DNA of 33,563 bases, taken from SIG701 sp045123975 (GTDB lineage Bacteria > Bacillota > Clostridia > Oscillospirales > CAG-272). This document shows positions 1 to 5,582 of the stretch, piece after piece (position 1 is the first letter of the stretch; each line of letters starts with the position of its first letter). The position numbers and the translations under genes are program-made. The stretch covers positions 1 through 33,563 of the forward strand of contig JBGVKV010000094.1 in NCBI GenBank assembly GCA_045123975.1. The letters are read 5' to 3'. The notes beneath the pieces were generated by a model. The model was given only the letters and a program-made list of their open reading frames with translations. It was not told the DNA's origin and did no database searches.

Positions 1-204
1 TTTACGGAGGATTACGCCCCCTTGCTGGTGGGTGTGAACATCGGCGGATGCGGCACGCTGATCGCATCTCTTGCCAGCCTGATCACGTTCCGCTCCTTTA
101 TGTGCAACGCACCCCATCAGGGCAAGAAATATTTCCTTATGTTCACGGCGTTCAATTTCGCGTTTCTCTTCATCCTTGGTGCTGTGATGTCGTTTGTGTA
201 TTGA
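1..204 (+). CDS. C-terminal part of an anion/Na+ permease (SLC13/ArsB/CitM-like)
   Basis: The frame is open from the first base of the window and ends at TGA 202-204, so only the last 67 residues are seen. They contain a Gly-rich turn (VNIGGCGTLIASLASLI) followed by one cytoplasmic stretch and a final hydrophobic helix. The 'N-GG-GT-IAS-AS' pattern is typical of the last half of ion-transporter-superfamily permeases (ArsB, CitMHS, NhaD, SLC13 types), where it forms part of the substrate and cation site. The substrate cannot be told from this fragment. It is convergent with the MFS gene, with three bases between the stop codons. The family-level call is fairly safe; the exact family is not. 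Confidence 0.65.
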   Translation, partial: FTEDYAPLLVGVNIGGCGTLIASLASLITFRSFMCNAPHQGKKYFLMFTAFNFAFLFILGAVMSFVY

Positions 205-207
205 GAA

Positions 208-1506
208 TTACTTCTGCGCAGGCTTTTTAGCCTGCGCTTTTCTCACGCAAACCAGCAGTACCGCCAGCACGGCGATCACGGCCAAGGCCGCCAGGAAGAT
301 GTACTGATTGGGTACGAAGGAGGTGGTGCCGTCGCTGTTCACGATAACGTCGGCGCCCGCCAGCACGGTTTTGCCGATGAAGGGGCCCACCACGCCGGGA
401 ATCAGCACCTGAGAGAAGATCCGCACGCCCTGGAACCGGCCGGCCTTACCCTCGGGGGTGAGGTCACGGATCCGTGCGCCGAACACAGCCATGCCGCACA
501 GATAGCCGCACATCATCAGCAGCGATCCCACGAACACCAGCGCCGTCTGGCGGAAGAAGTACAGAAGCACGTATCCCGCGGCCAGGGCGATCAGGCTCCA
601 GAGAACGGAGAAACCAAATCCCCGCTTGTCGTAGACCTTGCCCCACAGAGCGGTGGCAACCGACGCCAGAATGATGGCAGGCGCCATCACGAACACGTAG
701 TCCGTCATGCCCAGGGATACCTCGTAGTAGAGGATCAGATAGGGCATGAAGATTTGTATGGAAATGTTGAAGAGAATAAAGGCGATGAGCGACACATAGA
801 GGGCCGGATTCGCCCGGATGGTGGCGGGACGGAAGCCGTGAATCAAGGTGGACAGGTATCCTTCCTCCATCTTGGGCAGCACGGGATCCTTAATGAGGAA
901 GAAGCCGATCACGCCCACCGCCAGAACCACACCGCCGATGATGGTAAAGATGGCACTCCAGCTGGACGCCTGATCCAGATCAAAGGCCATAAATCCGCCG
1001 AACACGGCCAGAATGGCCACCAGCGGCATCATGGCATTGACGCCCTCGGCGGCGCCCCGGTTGGTGGCGTCGGTGCTGTCCGTCAGCCAGGCGTTGAAGG
1101 CCGCATCGTTGGCGGTGGAACCGAAGAAGGTCATCACGCAGTCCATCACGATCACCAGGGTGATGCAGATGGCGGATGCGGATGCCGCCATAGGGAAGGC
1201 AGCGTGGATAAGATCCTCCCGGAGCAGGGTGAATCCCAGGATGGAGATGCCCCACAGTATGTATCCGCCGCAGATAAAAATCTTTCGGCGGCCGATCTTG
1301 TCGGACAGCGCACCCACCAGCACGGTGGTCAAGGTCGCGGCTACGGCGCTGGCGGCCACCATGGCGGAAATATCCCCGGCTGTGGCGTTGAACATCTTGT
1401 ACATAAAGACGTTCAGGTACATGTTCTCCACTACCCAGGCGATCTGCCCGATCAGGCTGAGAAGGGTGAGCGCCACCCAGAATTTTTTCGTCAGTTTCGT
1501 TTTCAT
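208..1506 (-). CDS. MFS transporter, 12 transmembrane helices
   Basis: This 432-residue integral membrane protein has about twelve hydrophobic helices. The MFS motif A is visible in the loop after helix 2 (GALSDKIGRRK, about residues 62-72), and a weaker second copy (WGKVYDKRGFG) follows helix 8. This is the classic two times six arrangement of the major facilitator superfamily. Overall style and length resemble SLC45/sugar-type or drug-type MFS of Clostridia, but no substrate can be assigned. The ATG is preceded by GAAAGGACC at good spacing. A sigma-70 promoter lies 39 bases upstream, inside the 75-bp repeat. It is transcribed alone and converges on the permease. The C-terminal tail is basic (RKAQAKKPAQK) and encodes the neighbour's terminator hairpin. 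Confidence 0.85.
   Translation of the reverse strand: MKTKLTKKFWVALTLLSLIGQIAWVVENMYLNVFMYKMFNATAGDISAMVAASAVAATLTTVLVGALSDKIGRRKIFICGGYILWGISILGFTLLREDLIHAAFPMAASASAICITLVIVMDCVMTFFGSTANDAAFNAWLTDSTDATNRGAAEGVNAMMPLVAILAVFGGFMAFDLDQASSWSAIFTIIGGVVLAVGVIGFFLIKDPVLPKMEEGYLSTLIHGFRPATIRANPALYVSLIAFILFNISIQIFMPYLILYYEVSLGMTDYVFVMAPAIILASVATALWGKVYDKRGFGFSVLWSLIALAAGYVLLYFFRQTALVFVGSLLMMCGYLCGMAVFGARIRDLTPEGKAGRFQGVRIFSQVLIPGVVGPFIGKTVLAGADVIVNSDGTTSFVPNQYIFLAALAVIAVLAVLLVCVRKAQAKKPAQK
216..241 (+). terminator. Intrinsic terminator overlapping the MFS gene end
   Basis: A 9-bp perfect stem (GCGCAGGCT/AGCCTGCGC) with a TTTT loop is followed by CTTTTCT on the plus strand. It lies just after the permease stop and inside the last codons of the convergent MFS gene, where it is read as Lys-Ala-Gln-Ala-Lys-Lys-Pro-Ala-Gln. 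Confidence 0.75.
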
Positions 1507-1544
1507 ACAAAGGTCCTTTCAGCGGATTTACATCTTATGTTTTT

Positions 1545-1573
1545 ACTATACCATAAACTCCCCCACGATGCAA
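1545..1573 (-). promoter_or_regulatory. Promoter of the MFS gene
   Basis: On the minus strand TTGCAT is followed after exactly 17 bases by TATAGT, with GG before it. The start codon is 39 bases downstream. The same promoter, with the same spacing, appears in the second copy of the repeat at 2301-2329. Confidence 0.7.
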
Positions 1574-1590
1574 GGGAATGGCAAAAAGAA

Positions 1591-1616
1591 AGCCATACGG
1601 CGGGTGCCGTATGGCT
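1591..1616 (-). terminator. Terminator hairpin, family copy 1
   Basis: An 11-bp stem (AGCCATACGGC with its complement) and a 4-base loop are followed on the minus strand by TTTCTTTTTGCC. It ends the lipoprotein gene that stops at 1635. The same stem recurs at 2347, 3363 and 4309. Confidence 0.8.
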
Positions 1617-1634
1617 TGGGGGCAGTGATAATAC

Positions 1635-2246
1635 TTATTCGTCAATGATGCCTGCTGCCTTTAATTGCAAAACAAACTCATCGTTCAGCACAAAAACATC
1701 ACGGTCTAGTATAAACCAACTGCCGTTATGCTTATATGGTCCCGAAACACAAATTTGTATACGAGGATCGTCCTTTAGATATATGTCAAGGTATCGGTAC
1801 GATTCATGTTGGATCGCGGATCTCTCTACGTCACTTTTCGACATAGCGGATGAAAGCGTAATTTCAATGTCTGTATCTTCTATTGTATATAGCGCACTGT
1901 ATAAATCATAGTCTGATCTTGCGAACAGTCCTTTAGTGTAGGGAGACTGTGGACTATTCTCGCAGAAAATGAACAACGGATTATCTGCCTCAAAGGCGTA
2001 AAAGTGCATATCAGGAAAGATTGGAAACTGAGAGTACCAACCGAGATCAATAATTTCATCGTCCGTGGCCGATCGCACTTGAAAACCAAGATCAGCCATA
2101 TAATAACTGTTGCCGTTATATAGCAAATTATTGTTTTCGTCATAACCAAGCTTACCCATGTCTCCCTTCAGCCGGTCAACAAACGCGCAAGAACTCAAAG
2201 AAAGCAAAAACAAAAGTGATAGAAATGAGCATAGCAGTTTTTTCAT
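1635..2246 (-). CDS. Predicted lipoprotein of unknown function
   Basis: This 203-residue protein has a lipoprotein signal: two Lys, a hydrophobic core and a lipobox LSSC with the cysteine at about residue 20. The mature part is hydrophilic, rich in Asp, Tyr and Ser, and has no motif I recognise. It should sit on the outer face of the membrane. The ATG is preceded by AAAGGAGA at good spacing. Its promoter is in repeat copy 2 and its terminator in copy 1. Codon use is more AT-rich than in the flanking MFS and degV genes, which hints at separate acquisition. No function is proposed. Confidence 0.75.
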   Translation of the reverse strand: MKKLLCSFLSLLFLLSLSSCAFVDRLKGDMGKLGYDENNNLLYNGNSYYMADLGFQVRSATDDEIIDLGWYSQFPIFPDMHFYAFEADNPLFIFCENSPQSPYTKGLFARSDYDLYSALYTIEDTDIEITLSSAMSKSDVERSAIQHESYRYLDIYLKDDPRIQICVSGPYKHNGSWFILDRDVFVLNDEFVLQLKAAGIIDE

Positions 2247-2300
2247 TTTTCATTCTCCTTTGCGGTATGGGCGGATATTGGCTTGGCCTTCCATACCTTT

Positions 2301-2329
2301 ACTATACCATAAACTTCCCCCGGATGCAA
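2301..2329 (-). promoter_or_regulatory. Promoter of the lipoprotein gene
   Basis: TTGCAT and TATAGT are separated by 17 bases on the minus strand. The start codon at 2246 is 55 bases beyond the -10 box. Confidence 0.65.
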
Positions 2330-2346
2330 GGGAATGGGAAAAAGAA

Positions 2347-2372
2347 AGCCATACGGCGGGTGCCGTATGGCT
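2347..2372 (-). terminator. Terminator hairpin, family copy 2 (ends degV)
   Basis: The stem is the same 11-bp stem as at 1591, followed on the minus strand by TTTCTTTTTCCC. It lies just after the degV stop codon at 2379. Confidence 0.8.
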
Positions 2373-2378
2373 GTGGAA

Positions 2379-3215
2379 TTACGCTTTTTCAAATCCTACC
2401 AGCACGCCGCCTTTTTCGGCGTAAAAGCTGCAAAGCCCCCGGAACGGATGGATCTCGATCTGCACGTTTTTGTATGCTTGCAGGATCAGTGCCTTCAGCT
2501 GCCGGGCGGCCGCCTCGTTCTGACAGTGGCCGATGCTGATCTTCCCCGATCGGAATCCCTGGGTGGCCAATTCGGTCACCAGAGTCTGCAGAGAGCGTGC
2601 CTCCCCGCGGCACTTATGCATGGGCTCCAGCGTGCCCTCGTCACTGGCTTTGCCCACGATGCAGATGCCGGCAATGCCCACCAACTTTGCCACCAGAGGG
2701 GATACCCGCCCGTTATTGGCAAAGGTTTTCAGGGATTTCAGCATGAAGATCAATCCGGTTTTCTTCAAATAGCCGGTGATAAAGTCGCAGATATCCTCGT
2801 AGGACATGCCGTCGTCAATACATTCCTCCAGCTTTTCGATTACCAAAGTGATCTCGGGGCCGGCGGAGAGGGTGTCCAGCACGAATACCCGCTTTCCCTC
2901 GTTTTCCGTCTCGTAGATCTTCTTCGCGGAGCAGGCGGAGTTGTAGCTGCCGGACAGACCGCTCGTGATGGTGACGCAAAAGATATCGTCCGCGTCGCCG
3001 AAGGCCGTCAGCCAGTCGCCGGTATTGGGACAGGAGGATTTGGATTTTCCTTTGTAGTGATCGAAGTGCTGCACCATGGCATCCACATCCAAGGCGGGAT
3101 CGTCTACGAATTCCCGCTCCGCGGTGATGATTTTCATGGGAGCGCAGGCGAAGGCGGTGTGCTTCAGCCCAAACAGATCGCAGGATGAATCGGCAACGAT
3201 TTTGATTTTTCTCAT
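2379..3215 (-). CDS. DegV family fatty-acid-binding protein
   Basis: This 278-residue cytosolic protein matches the DegV/FakB family in length and motifs. The start reads IVADSSCDL, TSGLSGSYNSA lies near residue 80, TLSAGPEI follows, and the C-terminal half has the GRVSPLVAKL-type segment. Family members hold one fatty acid and present it to fatty acid kinase FakA for phosphorylation; no fakA gene is in this window. The frame is open upstream to 3368, but the ATG at 3215 has GGAGAGACC just before it and fits the family start, so I use it. A promoter with two identical palindromes lies directly upstream, suggesting specific repression. It is monocistronic, with its own terminator at 2347-2372. 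Confidence 0.88.
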   Translation of the reverse strand: MRKIKIVADSSCDLFGLKHTAFACAPMKIITAEREFVDDPALDVDAMVQHFDHYKGKSKSSCPNTGDWLTAFGDADDIFCVTITSGLSGSYNSACSAKKIYETENEGKRVFVLDTLSAGPEITLVIEKLEECIDDGMSYEDICDFITGYLKKTGLIFMLKSLKTFANNGRVSPLVAKLVGIAGICIVGKASDEGTLEPMHKCRGEARSLQTLVTELATQGFRSGKISIGHCQNEAAARQLKALILQAYKNVQIEIHPFRGLCSFYAEKGGVLVGFEKA

Positions 3216-3245
3216 AGGTCTCTCCGGTTTTATCGGGAAGTAAAA

Positions 3246-3303
3246 TGTTGACAAATCAACATCTTCTATAAAGGTATACCACAAACTTGTTGATTTGTCA
3301 ACA
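3246..3303 (-). promoter_or_regulatory. degV promoter with paired operator palindromes
   Basis: On the minus strand TTGACA (3296-3301) and TATACC (3273-3278) are 17 bases apart. Two 16-bp palindromes of form TGTTGA-N4-TCAACA occupy 3288-3303 (over the -35 box) and 3246-3261 (just after the predicted start of transcription). They are 42 bp apart, four helical turns, so a dimeric repressor would sit on the same face at both. The repressor is not in the window. A fatty-acid-responsive MarR-type regulator such as FabT is a guess from the gene controlled. Confidence 0.7.
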
Positions 3304-3362
3304 AATTTCGCTGTTTTTGCGTTTGGAAAGATGTAAACTTTCTTGCGTACAAGATAGGAAAA

Positions 3363-3388
3363 AGCCATACGGCGGGTGCCGTATGGCT
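3363..3388 (-). terminator. Terminator hairpin, family copy 3
   Basis: The stem is identical to that at 1591 and 2347, followed on the minus strand by TTTTTCC. It ends the YwaF-like gene whose stop is at 3397. Confidence 0.8.
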
Positions 3389-3396
3389 GTGGGGGA

Positions 3397-4149
3397 TTAT
3401 ACGATATAGTTGTCTTCGAGTGCCTCCGTGCGCTTGGCCATCTTTCGCCGTCTCAGTGTATCTGAAACGATAAAGGGCAGATGGATAAGAAGCAGCAAGG
3501 TGCAGGCAATGGCCGCGAGCGTCAGGAAATAAACGCCCCAGCCGTTATGTAGATTCAGCAGTGGCAGATTTTCCATCGGCGGTACCCGCAGAAACAGGAA
3601 ATTCGTTTCGTACTGCTCAAGCACGCTGTTCATAAGGAAGGCGAGGAGAGTGACGCCGAGAAGCAGTTTTAAATTGTTCCGATACGCCTTGAAGGAGAGA
3701 TCCACCTTTTCCCTTACCGCAAGATAGATTCCGTAAAATACGAGCATGCCGTGAATGAGCATATATTGCCACACTCTCAAATGCGTAGGGTTGACTCCCT
3801 CCGTGGGGATCAGAAGCGCCATTGTTGCGCCGAGAAGAAGACAGGGAACCATAAAGCTCTTCAAGGTCGCGATTATCTTTTGGTTTGTGATCGAATTAAC
3901 CAGTATGGTCGAATAAATCATAAGGGAACACAGGTGGAAGGAAAGCTGGGTTTGATCCAGGACGTATCCGCCAAACGCAGACTCTTTCATGGACAGGGAC
4001 ATATGGAAGATCTTAAGTACAATGAGAATCATCATGACTGCTCGGCCCACGGTGCGGTGGGACAGGGCAAGCTTTTTTGTTGTGATCAGGGCAAGAGCAA
4101 TCGTTATGCCGATGGCGCCCAGCCAGATGAAATGACCCAGGGAAAACAT
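3397..4149 (-). CDS. YwaF-like (TIGR02206/TMEM164) integral membrane protein
   Basis: This 250-residue protein has about seven hydrophobic helices. It matches the TIGR02206/YwaF family as I recall it: QLSFHLCSLMIYST in the third helix region, WQYMLIHGMLVFYGIYLA in the middle and LLNLHNGWGVYF near the end, with conserved His, Asn and Gly in membrane segments. The family's function is unknown. An in-frame TTG 12 bases upstream would give five-residue-longer protein, but that TTGGAGG is the ribosome site itself, so I start at the ATG at 4149. The C-terminal tail is basic and cytoplasmic. It is monocistronic, with a promoter at 4188-4215. Confidence 0.8.
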   Translation of the reverse strand: MFSLGHFIWLGAIGITIALALITTKKLALSHRTVGRAVMMILIVLKIFHMSLSMKESAFGGYVLDQTQLSFHLCSLMIYSTILVNSITNQKIIATLKSFMVPCLLLGATMALLIPTEGVNPTHLRVWQYMLIHGMLVFYGIYLAVREKVDLSFKAYRNNLKLLLGVTLLAFLMNSVLEQYETNFLFLRVPPMENLPLLNLHNGWGVYFLTLAAIACTLLLLIHLPFIVSDTLRRRKMAKRTEALEDNYIV

Positions 4150-4187
4150 AGCTTCCTCCAAATCTGAAATTTCTGATTTCCGGTACT

Positions 4188-4215
4188 ATTATATCACACA
4201 TTGGAAGAAAATCAA
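4188..4215 (-). promoter_or_regulatory. Promoter of the YwaF-like gene
   Basis: Minus-strand TTGATT and a consensus TATAAT are separated by 16 bases, 39 bases upstream of the start codon. Confidence 0.6.
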
Positions 4216-4308
4216 TGCTGTCGGAAAAAAGAAAATTTCTTGCCATTCCTAAAGAGTTTGAACACGTTGGCTATCCGCCATCTCTTTGTCGTCTATGCAA
4301 ACGAAAAA

Positions 4309-4334
4309 AGCCATACGGTGGATGCCGTATGGCT
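4309..4334 (-). terminator. Terminator hairpin, family copy 4
   Basis: This is the AGCCATACGG stem again, with loop TGGATG, followed on the minus strand by TTTTTTCG. It lies directly after the displaced tRNA-Gln 3' fragment and not after a protein gene. Confidence 0.75.
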
Positions 4335-4339
4335 TTCTT

Positions 4340-4365
4340 TGGCTGGGATAGCTGGACTCAGAACC
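4340..4365 (-). repeat. Displaced copy of tRNA-Gln(TTG) 3' end
   Basis: Bases 4340-4359 are identical to the CCA end, acceptor strand and T-stem of the tRNA at 4502-4521. After one extra A the match continues for GAACC. No D-arm or anticodon arm is attached, so it is not a tRNA gene. The stretch between it and the tRNA (4366-4501) has no gene. Confidence 0.85.
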
Positions 4366-4367
4366 GT

Positions 4368-4416
4368 GGTTTTCGCCTATATACAGCGGATGCGCTCGTT
4401 CACCTACGCGAAAACC
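4368..4416. repeat. Inverted repeat within tRNA-Gln tail module
   Basis: Arms GGTTTTCGC (4368-4376) and GCGAAAACC (4408-4416) flank a 31-base loop. A second small hairpin, CCGATGC-GAG-GCATCGG, follows at 4421-4437. Confidence 0.6.
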
Positions 4417-4466
4417 TTATCCGATGCGAGGCATCGGAGTGGTTCTTCGTCATTGTCGCAAACGAT

Positions 4467-4500
4467 AAAAAGGGAGAACGCGGATGCGTTCTCCCTTTTT
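4467..4500 (-). terminator. Terminator of tRNA-Gln(TTG)
   Basis: A 10-bp stem (GGGAGAACGC and complement) with loop ATCC on the minus strand is followed by TTTTT, immediately after the encoded CCA. Together with flanking A and T runs it is symmetrical and could stop transcription both ways. Confidence 0.8.
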
Positions 4501-4501
4501 A

Positions 4502-4577
4502 TGGCTGGGATAGCTGGACTCGAACCAGCGATGCAGGAGTCAAAGTCCTGTGCCTTGACCGACTTGGCGATATCCCA
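4502..4577 (-). tRNA. tRNA-Gln (anticodon TTG)
   Basis: On the minus strand a complete cloverleaf can be folded: acceptor TGGGATA/TATCCCA, D-arm GCC...GGC, anticodon stem CAGGA/TCCTG with loop CTTTGAC (anticodon TTG, bases 4541-4543), and T-arm CTGG-TTCGAGT-CCAG. The discriminator is G and CCA is encoded. It has its own promoter and terminator. Confidence 0.95.
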
Positions 4578-4589
4578 TCGCTACGGGCT

Positions 4590-4619
4590 ATTATACCATA
4601 TCCGCCGCCGCCGTGTCAA
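4590..4619 (-). promoter_or_regulatory. Promoter of tRNA-Gln(TTG)
   Basis: Minus-strand TTGACA and TATAAT are 18 bases apart and about a dozen bases upstream of the mature tRNA. It is divergent from the promoter at 4645. Confidence 0.75.
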
Positions 4620-4644
4620 GTAAGGCGGGTAGATTTTCCTTTTC

Positions 4645-4673
4645 TTGACAGGCGTAGAAACGTATGATATAAT
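4645..4673 (+). promoter_or_regulatory. Promoter of the acidic-tail membrane protein
   Basis: Perfect consensus boxes TTGACA and TATAAT are separated by 17 bases, with the start codon 53 bases downstream of the -10 box. Confidence 0.85.
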
Positions 4674-4726
4674 TATCACGACAGTGAACTATTGTCATAT
4701 TATGTATTGTATTTGGAGGATTTGTT

Positions 4727-5386
4727 ATGGCATTGCAGACCGGACGTGTTCAGGGTCCCCCGAAGGGAAGCCGCGGTGCGTATGAAGTTACTTACACGCG
4801 GTCCCGTTCCAATTTGTTGGTTGTTCTGGGTTTTACCCTTATTAACATAATTTTGGCTCTCCTGGGACAGGATTCGTATTTCCTGTTTTCTGCCATTGTG
4901 CCTTATTTTGTGGCCCTTGTGGGCCGGACCGGTTTTGAGGAGGTGGGTTCGTCCGCCGTTTTGATCATTGCCGGTGTCATCGCCCTCGTTATGCTGGGTG
5001 TGTACTTCCTCTTTTGGTGTATGACCAAGCGTCACCGTGAGTGGATGGATGCCGCCACCGTATGCTTCGGTTTGGATTGCGTGGGACTGGTTTTGTTGTT
5101 TGGTTTGGATGTATCCGCGATCATCGACTATGTGTTCCATATCTACGTGATGTATTATCTGATTAGCGGATCCATTGCCGCTCATAAACTGGCAAAGATG
5201 CCGCCCGAGGAGCCTGTATCCATGGAGGCAGGCATCCCGCAGATGGTCAGCGAGCCCGCTGCCGAGGAGATTCCGGCAGATGCAGTTCCGGCGGAGGAGG
5301 CTTCTGCCGAGGAGACACCTGCAGAACAAGTTCCCGCTGAGGAGACTCCCGCTGAGGAAGCGGTCGAGGAAACACAGAACGTATAA
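4727..5386 (+). CDS. Four-helix membrane protein with Pro/Ala/Glu-rich tail
   Basis: This 219-residue protein of unknown function starts with a short basic cytoplasmic segment, followed by about four or five hydrophobic segments between residues 30 and 160. From about residue 165 the chain is an extended acidic tail built from repeats of the form PAEE-T/A/Q. GGAGG lies before the ATG and a consensus promoter upstream, so expression may be high. Membrane proteins of this layout occur as hypotheticals in Clostridia as far as I recall. The tail is low complexity and could vary in length between strains. No enzyme motif is visible, and I propose no function. Confidence 0.8.
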   Translation: MALQTGRVQGPPKGSRGAYEVTYTRSRSNLLVVLGFTLINIILALLGQDSYFLFSAIVPYFVALVGRTGFEEVGSSAVLIIAGVIALVMLGVYFLFWCMTKRHREWMDAATVCFGLDCVGLVLLFGLDVSAIIDYVFHIYVMYYLISGSIAAHKLAKMPPEEPVSMEAGIPQMVSEPAAEEIPADAVPAEEASAEETPAEQVPAEETPAEEAVEETQNV

Positions 5387-5399
5387 TACAGTAAATATA

Positions 5400-5430
5400 G
5401 GAGGTGTCGCATTAACAATGCAACACCTCC
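5400..5430. other. Long imperfect hairpin after the membrane-protein gene
   Basis: GGAGGTGT pairs with ACACCTCC, and GCATT with AATGC inside it, giving about 13 pairs with one C-A mismatch and loop AAC. There is no U-run after it on the plus strand, so it is not a standard terminator. Confidence 0.6.
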
Positions 5431-5501
5431 GCGCGCTTTCCCTTGTCCTCTGAGGAGGCCATGTTGCCTGTGCCGGGCAAAAAATCGGGAAATCTCGCCG
5501 C

Positions 5502-5518
5502 AAATTCCTGCGGAATTT
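5502..5518. repeat. Small perfect dyad
   Basis: AAATTCC-TGC-GGAATTT lies midway between the hairpins at 5400 and 5550. The 160-base gap here holds no gene. Confidence 0.5.
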
Positions 5519-5549
5519 CAATTTTTGCGCCTTTGTCACAAAAAATCAG

Positions 5550-5582
5550 GGCTGTCGCATCGAAATGCGACAGCCATTTTTT
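5550..5582. terminator. Bidirectional terminator between converging genes
   Basis: An 11-bp perfect stem GGCTGTCGCAT/ATGCGACAGCC with loop CGAA is followed by ATTTTTTTA on the plus strand and by CTGATTTTTTG on the minus strand. It serves the WYL regulator gene and can also stop plus-strand transcripts. Confidence 0.8.

Larger units (their letters stand above)
1542..1616 (-). repeat. 75-bp terminator-promoter repeat, copy 1
   Basis: It matches 2298-2372 over 75 bases with four mismatches by my count. Read on the minus strand it is a U-tailed hairpin that ends the lipoprotein gene, followed at once by a TTGCAT-17-TATAGT promoter for the next gene (MFS). Confidence 0.85.
2298..2372 (-). repeat. 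75-bp terminator-promoter repeat, copy 2
   Basis: This is the second copy of the cassette described at 1542-1616. Here it carries the terminator of the degV gene and the promoter of the lipoprotein gene. Confidence 0.85.

Noticed and set aside
3216..3368. Upstream extension of the degV frame
   Set aside because: It would run through the operator and promoter; the ATG at 3215 has the ribosome site and the family start.
4150..4161. Upstream TTG start of the YwaF-like gene
   Set aside because: The TTGGAGG is the ribosome binding site for the ATG at 4149.
4340..4437. A second complete tRNA-Gln gene
   Set aside because: Only the 3' acceptor strand and part of the T-arm are present; no D-arm or anticodon arm can be folded.
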